Shown here: one piece after another, positions 16,046 to 23,902 of the stretch
How positions within the stretch are numbered: position 1 is the stretch's first letter
How the letters are laid out: each line of letters starts with the position of its first letter
Origin: Micrococcus sp.
GTDB lineage: Bacteria > Actinomycetota > Actinomycetes > Actinomycetales > Micrococcaceae
Direction: 5' to 3'
Length of the DNA stretch: 35,370 nt
Assembly: GCF_030523875.1 (NCBI RefSeq)
Contig: NZ_JAUNHR010000004.1
Location: 17,747-53,116, forward strand
Notes under the pieces: model-generated
The model's input: the letters and a program-made list of their open reading frames with translations, nothing else
The model's database searches: none
What the model was told of the DNA's origin: nothing
Position numbers and translations under genes: made by a program

Positions 16046-17542
16046 TCAGAGGGCGGCGACGGCGGCCACGGCCTCGTCGATCGCCGCCCGCGCCGGGGCG
16101 ATCTGCCAGTCCACCCCCGAGCACACGACGCTGAACGCGAGGACGCGCCCCGACGTCGTGGTGACGGTGCCGGTGAGGGAGACGGTCTGGTCCAGCGTGC
16201 CGGTCTTGGCCGCGACGGCGTCGCGCGCCGGCGGGGACGGGAACCGCTCCCCCAGGGTGGAGTCCTCCCCCGGGCGCGGCAGGGCGTCCAGCACGAGGGC
16301 GCGGGCCGGGTCCGCGGCCAGCCCCGTGACCACCCCCACGAGCTGGTCGGCGCTGAGCCGGTTGGCGGCGGCGAGCCCGGAGGCGTCCACGACGTCCATC
16401 CCCGCGGGGTCCACGCCGAGGTCCGCGGCCTCGGCCTCCAGCAGGGCGGCGGCGCCCGCGTGGGTGGCCGGGCGGCCGGCCGTCGCGGCGGCGGTGTGCG
16501 CGAGGGCCTCGGCCACCTGGTTCTCGGAGTGGGCGAGCAGGTACGCCACCTGCTCGCCCACGGGGGCCGAGCGCACCTCGGCCACCGGCTCGGCCGCCCA
16601 GACCTCGTCCCGGGCGGCCCGCGTGGGCGGGACCTCCTCCCGCAGGGACACCTCCACGGGGGCGGGGTCGGATGCGGTGGCGCCGTCGTCGCCCTCCGCC
16701 GCGGCGTCGGCGAGCGCGTCCAGCTCGGCCTGGAAGGCCCGCGCGGCGGACGCGGCCGGGTCCGCGACCCGGTCCTGGCCGGTGCCGGGGGTGGCGCGCC
16801 CGCCGTACGTGGCCAGGGGCTGCACCGCGGCGATGTTGCCGCTCTCCACCATCCCGGCAGACCACGCCGGGTTCAGCGGGTCCGCGTCCTCGAACAGGCG
16901 CAGGTCCGTGCTCACCACCACGGGGCCGGTCACGCCGCGCTCGGCGAGCCCCGCCAGGGTGCGCTCGGCGAGGGTGCGCAGCCCGGCGCGGCCGTCCACG
17001 CGAGAGGGGTCCGAGGCGCCCGTGCCCAGCAGCACGTCCCCGCCGCCGACGAGGACCAGCTCCGTGGCCTCCCCGTCCTCGGCGGGCAGGACGACGACGC
17101 GGGTGGGCAGGGTGGCGTCCGAGCCGAGCGCGTCCAGGACGGCGGCGCCCGTGAGGATCTTCACCGCCGAGGCCGGGGCCACGGGCTCCTCCGCGTCCTG
17201 CGAGAACAGCACCCGTCCCGTGGCCAGGTCACGGAACTGGGCGGACACCGTGCCCGGCGCCGCCGCCAGGCCGGGCTCGACGGCGTCGGCCACCTCGGCG
17301 GGGGTCGGCACCTCCCCCGGGGTCTCGGCCGAGGGGGACGGGGAGGGTGGCCGCGTCGGGGAGGGCAGCGCCGTCGTCGTCGGGGAGGTGGGGGACGACG
17401 CCGCGGAGGGGGGCGCCGCGGGCGCCGCCACGAGGCGTGGGAGCAGGAAGTCCCTGGTCAGCAGGGCCAGCAGTGCGGCGACGGCCAGCGCCAGGAGCAC
17501 ACAGAGGACGACGAGCGTGCGGTCGGGGCGGCGGGCGGTCAC
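16046..17542 (-). CDS. dacB: D-alanyl-D-alanine carboxypeptidase/endopeptidase (PBP4 family)
   Basis: 498 residues. An N-terminal membrane anchor (TLVVLCVLLALAVAALLALL) is followed by a Ser/Pro/Thr-rich linker of about 45 residues and then a penicillin-binding domain. Catalytic motifs are SxxK (S-A-V-K in APASAVKILTG), SxN (SENQVAEAL) and KTG (AAKTGTLDQTVS). A long insert of the PBP4/DacB type separates SxxK from SxN. It trims peptidoglycan side chains outside the cell. The start is GTG at 17542, with no SD but a -10-like TAGAAC six bases upstream, suggesting a leaderless transcript. It is divergent from ppa and is the first gene of dacB-protease-tilS-hpt. Confidence 0.93.
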   Translation of the reverse strand: MTARRPDRTLVVLCVLLALAVAALLALLTRDFLLPRLVAAPAAPPSAASSPTSPTTTALPSPTRPPSPSPSAETPGEVPTPAEVADAVEPGLAAAPGTVSAQFRDLATGRVLFSQDAEEPVAPASAVKILTGAAVLDALGSDATLPTRVVVLPAEDGEATELVLVGGGDVLLGTGASDPSRVDGRAGLRTLAERTLAGLAERGVTGPVVVSTDLRLFEDADPLNPAWSAGMVESGNIAAVQPLATYGGRATPGTGQDRVADPAASAARAFQAELDALADAAAEGDDGATASDPAPVEVSLREEVPPTRAARDEVWAAEPVAEVRSAPVGEQVAYLLAHSENQVAEALAHTAAATAGRPATHAGAAALLEAEAADLGVDPAGMDVVDASGLAAANRLSADQLVGVVTGLAADPARALVLDALPRPGEDSTLGERFPSPPARDAVAAKTGTLDQTVSLTGTVTTTSGRVLAFSVVCSGVDWQIAPARAAIDEAVAAVAAL

Positions 17543-17548
17543 CCCCCG

Positions 17549-17554
17549 GTTCTA
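17549..17554 (-). promoter_or_regulatory. -10-like box for leaderless dacB
   Basis: On the minus strand TAGAAC ends six bases before the GTG start of dacB, and no SD precedes that start. It matches the leaderless arrangement seen at several other genes here, although the last base is C rather than T. Confidence 0.45.
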
Positions 17555-17668
17555 CCACGCGGCCCCGGGAGCGCCCCGGGGACCTGTGGGGGACGGACGG
17601 CCACGGCGCACGCCGGGGACCACGCCCCGCGGCCGCGTGATCCTGGCCGATCCGGCGCACCCCGGCGG

Positions 17669-17674
17669 TAGGCT
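17669..17674 (+). promoter_or_regulatory. -10-like box for ppa
   Basis: TAGGCT lies 64 bases before the ppa ATG, giving a leader of roughly 55-60 bases that contains the SD. No good -35 is visible at 17 bases upstream. Confidence 0.4.
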
Positions 17675-17738
17675 GGCCCCAGTTCCGCCGGGCGGCGCGC
17701 CCGCCGCCCGGGAATCGTCCCTGTGTGAAGGAGAAGCC

Positions 17739-18326
17739 ATGGCGCACGACGTCACCATCGAGATCCCCGCGGGCTCCCGCGTCAAGTACGAGTTCGACCA
17801 CGAGACCGGCCGCCTGCGCCTGGACCGCGTGCTGTTCACCTCGATGCAGTACCCCACGCACTACGGCTACTTCGAGAACACCCTCGGCGAGGACGGCGAC
17901 CCGCTGGACGCCCTCGTGTTCCTGCCCGGCTTCGACCTGGTGCCCGGCTGTGTCGTGGAGGCCCGCCCGATCGGCGTGTTCAACATGACCGACGACGGCG
18001 GCGGCGACGCCAAGGTGCTGTGCGTCCCGGCCGACAAGCGCTTCGACCACATCACCGAGCTCGAGCACATCGAGGAGTCCCTCAAGGCGGAGATCGAGCA
18101 CTTCTTCACCCGCTACAAGGACCTCGAGCCGGGCAAGTGGGTCAAGGCCGAGGGCTGGGACGGCCGCGAGGTCGCCGAGAAGGAGCTGGAGGCCTCGATC
18201 GAGCGCTTCGACGCCGCCGGCGAGCACTCCCCGTCCGACGAGCCGCAGGGTCGCGACGTGGACACCGAGGAGGCCGCCCCGGCCACCGAGGAGGGCGACG
18301 AGACCGACGTGCCCCAGGGCCGCTGA
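17739..18326 (+). CDS. ppa: Inorganic pyrophosphatase (family I)
   Basis: 195 residues. It hydrolyses pyrophosphate, pulling biosynthetic reactions forward. The active-site signature is DGDPLDALVF; SRVKYEFD at the N-terminus, TQYP/THYGYF-type residues and KDLEPGKWVKAEGW also match. Actinobacterial family I enzymes are about 160-170 residues; this one has an extra acidic C-terminal tail of about 30 residues rich in E, D, P and A. The ATG at 17739 has AAGGAG six bases upstream. The same frame is open far upstream, but only because it runs opposite dacB and its neighbours. Strong hairpin terminator downstream at 18389-18420. Confidence 0.97.
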   Translation: MAHDVTIEIPAGSRVKYEFDHETGRLRLDRVLFTSMQYPTHYGYFENTLGEDGDPLDALVFLPGFDLVPGCVVEARPIGVFNMTDDGGGDAKVLCVPADKRFDHITELEHIEESLKAEIEHFFTRYKDLEPGKWVKAEGWDGREVAEKELEASIERFDAAGEHSPSDEPQGRDVDTEEAAPATEEGDETDVPQGR

Positions 18327-18388
18327 CCCCTCAGCCCTGATCCGGCGCCCGGGCCTGCGGGCCCGGCTCCGCCGACCCGACCGACGAC

Positions 18389-18420
18389 GACGGCCGCTCC
18401 CCTCCGAGGGGGCGGCCGTC
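18389..18420. terminator. GC-rich hairpin terminator between ppa and the convergent AlbA-type gene
   Basis: Bases 18389-18401 pair with 18408-18420 (thirteen pairs including one G-T) around a six-base loop. There is no T-tract, typical of high-GC actinobacteria. It lies between convergent genes and could stop transcription from both sides. A smaller stem, CCGGGCC with GGCCCGG, lies just upstream near 18349-18366. Confidence 0.8.
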
Positions 18421-18438
18421 ATCATGCGTGATGGGGGC

Positions 18439-20211
18439 TCAGAGCGCCTCATATGTGGTGCCGCGTACGCCCTGGCCGCCATGACGGCGCACTCTCCCCG
18501 CCTCAGCGAGGCCGTGGAGCGCATAGCGCACCTGGTTCTCAGTGAGACCGGTGGCGGAGACAAGATGCGTGAGCGACGCCGGCCCCTCATGGAGCTCGGC
18601 GAGGATGAGATCGCCGTTCCTGCGCCGCACCGAGCCCCCACGTTGGCGGTCGCCTTCACGCACGGGCGCAGCCTCCCGGCCGTCTCCGGATGTGGTGTCG
18701 CCCTCGTTCTTCACCGCCGCAGGTCCGTGAGCGACCGTCTGGGCACTGGCCAGGCGAAGCCGGGCGTCATCACCTACATCGATCAGACCCCGGCGGACGA
18801 GCTCCTGGAGCTCGGCTCGCGCCTCGTCGACGGACAGGGGCGAGAACTCCCGTCGGATTCTGCCCACCTCCCAGCGTTCGCCTTCACGAGCGCCGAGTAG
18901 AAGCCGTTTCTGGACCGCTGAGAGCCGCCTGCCCGGAGCCTCGGCGGCGATCCACTCCTCCGTCTCCGCATCGAACATCGGTCCGCGCCACAGCTTGGCC
19001 GTCACCGTCACGCCGTTGTCGAAGATCTGCGGACGTTGCAAGCCCCGTTCGCGCAGGGAGCGGAAGATCTCCAGGATCCCCCCGCCCTCCCCCTCGATGA
19101 CGCGGGTGCCCTGCGCGGTGCGCAGGTGTGCGGCGAGGCGGTAGAGATGACGATTCACCTCAGCCCGGGTGAGCGGCCCTGTGACGAGCTGGTCCACGGT
19201 GAAGCTGCTGAGACGACCGGGGTTCATCACCAGCAGGGACCGGTCGTCGATCCTGATGTCCACGCCCTTGGACGCCGTGAGCGGAGACAGGTCTCGGTGA
19301 ACCAGGGCGTTGGCCACCGCCTCTCGCACGGCCCGCCCGGGGAACTCGGAGACGTCACGCATGTGTCCGTCGGAGTCGTAGGCCTGTCGAACGGCCAGGT
19401 TCTGCTCGATCCATGCCGTCACATCCGTCAGAAGCTCCGGCAACGGCCCCTCGAAGCGGCGCAGGTTCTGGGTCCGCGCGCCGGAAGGGCCCGGCGGCAG
19501 CCGGACGGCTGCCGTGACGGTCAACTGCGGACAGGGCCCCTGTGGATAGCGGCCCATCGCGTAGAGGCCAGCCAGAGTGGGGCGCCCGTCCTGGCCGACC
19601 GCCCCCACCGTCCGGAGCAGGTCCATGTCGTCCATCCGCGCCAACCGTGGGGAGCCGGCACGAAGACTGAGGAGGACCTCGGCCACCAGGTCGGGGTCGA
19701 GGTCCGTGAACACCGTGTGGGGGACGGGGACGAGGTCGTGGTCGACGTGGGTGGCCTCGATGAGCTTTTGGGCCTCCAGATAACGGAGGTCGTCCTCGCT
19801 CATGACGTGGTCGCCGTCGCCCTGGCGAAAGTAGGCGCGGCCGTGGAAGAGCGCCGGACGCTGCGCGAGCAGCACCGGCTCCACTTGGGCCATGAGCACT
19901 GCCAGGCCCTCGACGTCCACGATCTCCACGGTCACCCTCGGTGAGGGCGAGACAGCGGTGCGGGCGACGCCGATCAGCCCGCCGCTCACGGTGGCGGCAT
20001 CGCTCAGGCCGGTGACGGCGAAGTCGTTCGCCTCGTCGACCCCGAGGACCAGAAGGCCACCCGAGGGGGTGTTGGCGAAGGCGCTGAGCGTCTCTCCGAC
20101 GTTCTCCGGCAGACCACCGGCCGCACGCTTGACCTCGACATCCGTCGTATCACCGTGCACTCGCCGGAGATGGTGGAGGAGATCGTCCAAGAGAGTGGCA
20201 TCCAGATCCAT
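18439..20211 (-). CDS. Schlafen/AlbA_2-type ATP-binding putative regulator
   Basis: 590 residues. The N-terminal AlbA_2 domain shows DVEVKRAAGGLPENVGETLSA and FANTPSGGLLVLGVDE within the first 75 residues. A GHKL/HATPase_c_4-like region follows with AVREAVANALVHRDLS and DRSLLVMNPGRL (about residues 300-345). The C-terminus holds winged-helix segments (LSAVQKRLLLG region and LVSATGLTENQVRYALHGLAEAGRV). Such proteins are usually called transcriptional regulators or ATP-dependent helicase-like proteins; some occur in defence islands. The ATG at 20211 is chosen; a TTG at 20247 would add 12 residues through the repeat region. The gene is visibly less GC-rich than its neighbours, suggesting acquisition. 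Divergent from the SatD-like gene. Confidence 0.85.
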   Translation of the reverse strand: MDLDATLLDDLLHHLRRVHGDTTDVEVKRAAGGLPENVGETLSAFANTPSGGLLVLGVDEANDFAVTGLSDAATVSGGLIGVARTAVSPSPRVTVEIVDVEGLAVLMAQVEPVLLAQRPALFHGRAYFRQGDGDHVMSEDDLRYLEAQKLIEATHVDHDLVPVPHTVFTDLDPDLVAEVLLSLRAGSPRLARMDDMDLLRTVGAVGQDGRPTLAGLYAMGRYPQGPCPQLTVTAAVRLPPGPSGARTQNLRRFEGPLPELLTDVTAWIEQNLAVRQAYDSDGHMRDVSEFPGRAVREAVANALVHRDLSPLTASKGVDIRIDDRSLLVMNPGRLSSFTVDQLVTGPLTRAEVNRHLYRLAAHLRTAQGTRVIEGEGGGILEIFRSLRERGLQRPQIFDNGVTVTAKLWRGPMFDAETEEWIAAEAPGRRLSAVQKRLLLGAREGERWEVGRIRREFSPLSVDEARAELQELVRRGLIDVGDDARLRLASAQTVAHGPAAVKNEGDTTSGDGREAAPVREGDRQRGGSVRRRNGDLILAELHEGPASLTHLVSATGLTENQVRYALHGLAEAGRVRRHGGQGVRGTTYEAL

Positions 20212-20230
20212 ACAAGGAAACTTAGAAAAG

Positions 20231-20266
20231 GGTTTCCCACTCTGCAAGTGTGGATTCCAACTCTGG
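20231..20266. promoter_or_regulatory. Direct repeat with 21-bp spacing between divergent genes, operator-like
   Basis: GGTTTCCCACTCTG at 20231-20244 and GGATTCCAACTCTG at 20252-20265 differ at two of fourteen bases and are offset by exactly 21 bp, two helical turns. They lie in the short AT-rich spacer between the AlbA-type gene and the SatD-like gene, both of which carry DNA-binding domains. A shared operator is inferred. Confidence 0.6.
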
Positions 20267-20294
20267 CATGAAGCGGGGTGGGAGGATGGACGCC

Positions 20295-20933
20295 ATGTTC
20301 GTGCTCACCCTCAACCAGCGGGACACCCCCGACGCCGGCGACCGCGTGGACGCGCTGCTGCGCACCCTGCGGGACGCCGAGCTGGCCGTGCCGGGACTCG
20401 CGACGGCGCCGCTGCCGTTCCAGCGCTCGGTGGGGGACGAGGCGATCGGCGTGGTCGAGGACCCCCACGCCGCCGTGGACGTGGCGCTGCGCGCGCTGCG
20501 CGAGCGGCGCTGGAACGTGGGTGTCGGCGTCGGGAGCGTGACGCACGCGGACGGGTCGGCGGGCCTCCCGGCGTCCGGGGATGTGAACGACGCCGGCGGG
20601 CCGGGTCTCGCCGCGGCGCGCCGGGCCGTGGAGGCGGCGGCGCTGTCCACCGCGCGGATCCCGCTGGCCGTGCGCGGGCTCGACACCGAGGCTGCCGCGG
20701 AGGCCGAGGCGGTCCTGAAGCTCGTCGGGCAGCTGGTGTGGACGCGCACCGACGCCGAATGGGCCGTGCTGGACCTGCTGGTGCCCGGGGTGCGCGGTCA
20801 GCAGAAGCCTGCGGCCGAGGCGCTCGGGATCACCGCTCAGGCGGTGTCCCAGGCGGTGCAGCGCTCCTTCTGGAACGAGGAGCACGCGTGCCGCCCGGCC
20901 GCGGCCCGGCTGCTGGGACTCGCCGCGGGCTGA
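20295..20933 (+). CDS. SatD-like protein with C-terminal helix-turn-helix
   Basis: 212 residues. The N-terminal 140 residues show a pattern like SatD-family proteins, which have a cyclase-like fold: FVLTLNQRDTPDAGDRV at the start, QRSVGDEAIGVVEDP in the middle, RRWNVGVGVGSVT, then GPGLAAARRAVEAA. The C-terminus has a helix-turn-helix, KPAAEALGITAQAVSQAVQ (about residues 175-195), suggesting DNA binding. The ATG at 20295 has GGGAGG nine bases upstream; earlier in-frame ATGs (20268, 20286) lack spacing to an SD. Function unknown; the SatD match is from memory. A GC hairpin follows (20936-20951). Confidence 0.75.
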   Translation: MFVLTLNQRDTPDAGDRVDALLRTLRDAELAVPGLATAPLPFQRSVGDEAIGVVEDPHAAVDVALRALRERRWNVGVGVGSVTHADGSAGLPASGDVNDAGGPGLAAARRAVEAAALSTARIPLAVRGLDTEAAAEAEAVLKLVGQLVWTRTDAEWAVLDLLVPGVRGQQKPAAEALGITAQAVSQAVQRSFWNEEHACRPAAARLLGLAAG

Positions 20934-20935
20934 GC

Positions 20936-20951
20936 CCCCGCCGGGGCGGGG
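20936..20951. terminator. Short GC hairpin between convergent SatD-like and HAD genes
   Basis: CCCCGC and GCGGGG form a six-pair stem with a four-base loop. The hairpin sits in the 18-base gap between the two convergent stop codons. A bidirectional terminator is likely, though the stem is short. Confidence 0.55.
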
Positions 20952-21746
20952 TCAGTCGACCAGGCCGTTCAGGACGTCGGCCAGGCCGTGCTCGTCCACG
21001 CCGCCGGTGACCTCGTCCGCGGCCTCCTTGACCTCGTCCACCGCCTGGCCCATGGCCACGCCTCGACCGGCCCAGCGCAGCATCTCGACGTCGTTGCGCC
21101 CGTCCCCCACGGCCACGGTGTCCGCGGGGTCCATGTGCAGCACGGTGCGCAGCCCCTCGAGTGCGGAGGCCTTGGTGACGCCGGCCGCCGCGATGTCCAG
21201 CCACGCCGTCCACCCCACGGAGTACGCCACGCCGGACAGGCCGATGCCCTCCACGGCGCGGCCGAACTCCTCGGCGGAGGAGTCCGTGGAGAACACCACG
21301 AGGCGCACGGCGGTGGTGGACATCAGCTCCTCGAAGGACACGCCCTCGGCGGCCACGCCGAAGGACATGTCCTGGAACCGCTCGGTGGAGCGGAAGGAGC
21401 CGTCCGGCAGCTCGAGGGCGTACTTGGCGCTGGGCAGGCGGTCGCGCAGCTGGGTCAGCACCGAGTGCGGGTCGAAGGTGCGCAGGTCGGTGACCTCGTA
21501 GCCCTCCTCGAGCGCGGGGTCCAGGCGCAGGGTGACACCGCCGTTGGAGCACACCATGTAGCCGCGCTCGATCCCCAGGGACTTCGCGACCGGCAGGGTG
21601 GCCCCGCGCGAGCGGCCGGTGGCGATCACCACGTGGTGCCCGGCCTCCGCCACGGCGCGCACGGCCTCGCGCACGGGCTCGTGCAGATGCCCGTCGTGAT
21701 CCACGATGGTTCCGTCCACGTCCAGGCACACGAGCTTGCGAGTCAT
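20952..21746 (-). CDS. HAD superfamily hydrolase, Cof/IIB type
   Basis: 264 residues, cytoplasmic. HAD motif I is LVCLDVDGTI with D9 and D11; motif II is VVIATGRS; motif IV is VAVGDGRNDVEMLRWAG. The cap between motifs II and III is the large alpha/beta C2 type of Cof/YidA phosphatases. Substrates of this group are usually sugar phosphates or pyridoxal phosphate; nothing here fixes the substrate. The ATG at 21746 is chosen because GGAG lies four to five bases upstream and motif I then falls at the expected place. The DUF1345 gene ends 68 bases upstream on the same strand. Confidence 0.92.
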   Translation of the reverse strand: MTRKLVCLDVDGTIVDHDGHLHEPVREAVRAVAEAGHHVVIATGRSRGATLPVAKSLGIERGYMVCSNGGVTLRLDPALEEGYEVTDLRTFDPHSVLTQLRDRLPSAKYALELPDGSFRSTERFQDMSFGVAAEGVSFEELMSTTAVRLVVFSTDSSAEEFGRAVEGIGLSGVAYSVGWTAWLDIAAAGVTKASALEGLRTVLHMDPADTVAVGDGRNDVEMLRWAGRGVAMGQAVDEVKEAADEVTGGVDEHGLADVLNGLVD

Positions 21747-21814
21747 GGACTCCACCCAACCACACGGGGCGGACACGTCGGCGACGCGCGGGTGAACGGG
21801 CGGGGCACGCGGGC

Positions 21815-22573
21815 TCAGCCGCCCCCGCCGGAGGCCAGCCCGATCACCACGTTGAGCGCGGAGGCGAGCACCACGGTGCCGAACACGAACGCCACCAGCG
21901 AGTGGCGGAACACGAGCCGCCGGATGGCCGGGCTCTTCAGCGTGGTGTCCGAGATCTGGTAGGTCATCCCCACCGAGAACGGGGTGTACCCGAACTCGGA
22001 CAGCGGCGGGGTCCGGACGGGCCCGGCGTCGCCGGCGGCCCCGTCCGAGGGACCGCGGGCGGCGTCGTCCGGGAAGTCGATGCAGCCGGGCTCCTCCGCC
22101 ACCCAGTGCTTGGCGTAGCTGAGCGTGTACGTGGTGTGCACGGTCAGCCAGCCGGCCACCACGGCGGCCATCCCGACGACGGCGCTGGCCGTCCGGTCCT
22201 GCCCCTCGGTCAGCAGCACCCCCATGCCCACGAGCGCGAGCACGGCGGCGGCCAGGCTGAGCAGCTCGACCTCACGGCGGGAGCCGTCCACGCCGCGGAA
22301 GTGCTCCGCCGTGCCCTCCGAGTCCAGGGTGAAGATCAGGCGCATCACCCACAGGGAGCTGACGAGCAGCCCGACCGTCACGCCCACCAGGACGTCGATC
22401 AGCCAGCCGCCCACCGGCAGCAGCGCCGCCCCCAGCCCGGCCGCCGCGCCGGCCCCGGCGCTCACGCCCAGCCGGCGCAGGTGGTGGCGCCGCCAGCGGG
22501 CGTGGCCCTCCGGCGTCGTCCTGCCCGCCCGGGCGGCGGACCCGCCCCGGACGTCCTCGTGATCGTGCCTCAT
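21815..22573 (-). CDS. DUF1345 family integral membrane protein
   Basis: 252 residues with about five membrane helices. The C-terminal half carries the family hallmark: HTTYTLSYAKHW, then CIDFPDD, then FGYTPFSVGMTYQISDTTL and IRRLVFRHSLVAFVFGTVVLA. The function of DUF1345 is unknown. A hydrophilic insert of about 20 residues separates CIDFPDD from the FGYTPFS segment. The ATG at 22573 overlaps the esterase stop (ATGA), so it is the third gene of the DUF2156-esterase-DUF1345 operon and may share a role in membrane lipid modification. Confidence 0.88.
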   Translation of the reverse strand: MRHDHEDVRGGSAARAGRTTPEGHARWRRHHLRRLGVSAGAGAAAGLGAALLPVGGWLIDVLVGVTVGLLVSSLWVMRLIFTLDSEGTAEHFRGVDGSRREVELLSLAAAVLALVGMGVLLTEGQDRTASAVVGMAAVVAGWLTVHTTYTLSYAKHWVAEEPGCIDFPDDAARGPSDGAAGDAGPVRTPPLSEFGYTPFSVGMTYQISDTTLKSPAIRRLVFRHSLVAFVFGTVVLASALNVVIGLASGGGG

Positions 22574-23901
22574 CGTAGTCCCATCCTCTCCGCCGCCCAC
22601 GGCAGCTGGTCCTCGAACGCGCGGGACCACACGCTCCACGTGTGCCCGCCCGGGTAGGTGCGCACCTGCAGGTCCAGGCCGGCGCGGCCGGCGGCGGCCG
22701 CGAGCTCCTGGGGCACGGGCGGGCCCACGTAGGTGTCGCCCTCCCCCACGCTCGCGATCCCGGCCACGTCCCGGTACGCGCCGTCCGCGCCCGGTCCCAC
22801 GCCGCGCTCCGCCGCGGCGAACAGGCTCAGCGGGTCGTTCGCCTCGTACGCGGCGCGGTCCCCGGCGAAGCCCTCCACGACCGTCCGCTCCTCCCCGCCG
22901 AGGTCCGGGTGCAGCTCGCCGGAGAGCACGAGCGCGGTCCCGTAGGCGTCGGGGGTGCGGGCCACGGTCTGCAGGGCGCACGTGGCCCCGTTGGAGATGC
23001 CGCCCACGGCCCAGTGGGCGCGGTCCGGGTCCACCTGGAGGGTCGCCTGGACCCACGCGGGCACGTCCTGCGCCACGTACGCGGCCACGTCCCCGTGCGG
23101 CCCGTCCGAGCACAGCGGGTTCACCAGGGTGCCGCCGAGCGGGTCCACGGACACCACGATCGGGGCGATCCCCCCGTGGGCCGCGGCATACGCGTCCAGG
23201 GTCTCGGCGGCGCGGCCGGGGCCGAACCAGTCGGAGGGATGCCCGGGCACCCCGGCCATGAGCACGATCACCGGCAGGGCCGGCCGCGGGTCGGCCCGGT
23301 AGGCCGGGGGCAGGTACACGACGGCGTCCCGCGGGTGGAAGCCCGGGTCCGCGGCCGGGAGGGCCACCGGGGAGACCGTGCCGTGCTCGGGCAGGTCCGC
23401 CGGGGCCCGCCACGCGGCGGCGGGCACCACCGTCCGGGCCGGGGCGGGGCGGGCCCGGTCCCACGCCGTCCACGTCACGTTCGAGCCGGTCAGCACGCCC
23501 AAGGACTCGTACGTGGCGTAGTGCGCGTTGACCCCCAGCGCCAGGCACAGGGCCGTCACCAGGGTCCCGACGACGCCGGCCGCCCCCCAGCGCGCCGGCG
23601 CCGGCCGCCACGGGCCGGCCAGCACCTGCCCCAGCACCACGAGGGCCAGGGCGACCCAGGCGAACACGAGCGGGCTGACGCCGTCGGCCACCGGCTGCCA
23701 CACCCGGTCCACAACCCACCACCCCAGCACCGCGAGCGCCGCGGGGACCAGCACGATCGCGGCCTGCACGCCCACCGGCAGGCGCCGGGTGCGCCAGGCC
23801 CAGAGCCCGGCGACCACGGCGAGCGCCGCGGCGAGGGCCGCAGGCGCCACCCCGGGGGCGAGCAGGGGGGTGTCGAGCAGCCACACGGGCACGAGGTCCA
23901 T
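22570..23901 (-). CDS. Membrane-anchored alpha/beta-hydrolase esterase
   Basis: 443 residues. Four membrane helices occupy roughly the first 130 residues; the rest is an extracytoplasmic-type alpha/beta hydrolase of the esterase-D/mycolyltransferase-like class. The nucleophile elbow is GGISNGATCAL; VVYLPPAYR and PVIVLMAGVPGHPSDW form the early strands and oxyanion region; the catalytic His is probably in TYPGGHTWSVW. It starts one base after the stop of the DUF2156 aminoacyltransferase gene. Esterases encoded beside lipid aminoacyltransferases are known to remove aminoacyl groups from phosphatidylglycerol in some Gram-positive bacteria, so a matching deacylase role is a reasonable inference. 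Confidence 0.88.
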   Translation of the reverse strand: MDLVPVWLLDTPLLAPGVAPAALAAALAVVAGLWAWRTRRLPVGVQAAIVLVPAALAVLGWWVVDRVWQPVADGVSPLVFAWVALALVVLGQVLAGPWRPAPARWGAAGVVGTLVTALCLALGVNAHYATYESLGVLTGSNVTWTAWDRARPAPARTVVPAAAWRAPADLPEHGTVSPVALPAADPGFHPRDAVVYLPPAYRADPRPALPVIVLMAGVPGHPSDWFGPGRAAETLDAYAAAHGGIAPIVVSVDPLGGTLVNPLCSDGPHGDVAAYVAQDVPAWVQATLQVDPDRAHWAVGGISNGATCALQTVARTPDAYGTALVLSGELHPDLGGEERTVVEGFAGDRAAYEANDPLSLFAAAERGVGPGADGAYRDVAGIASVGEGDTYVGPPVPQELAAAAGRAGLDLQVRTYPGGHTWSVWSRAFEDQLPWAAERMGLR

Positions 23902-23902
23902 C

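Noticed and set aside
12798-17738. A plus-strand frame open for more than 1600 codons before ppa
   Set aside because: It is the antisense shadow of hpt, tilS, the metalloprotease and dacB, caused by high third-position GC; its translation is low-complexity and ppa clearly starts at 17739.
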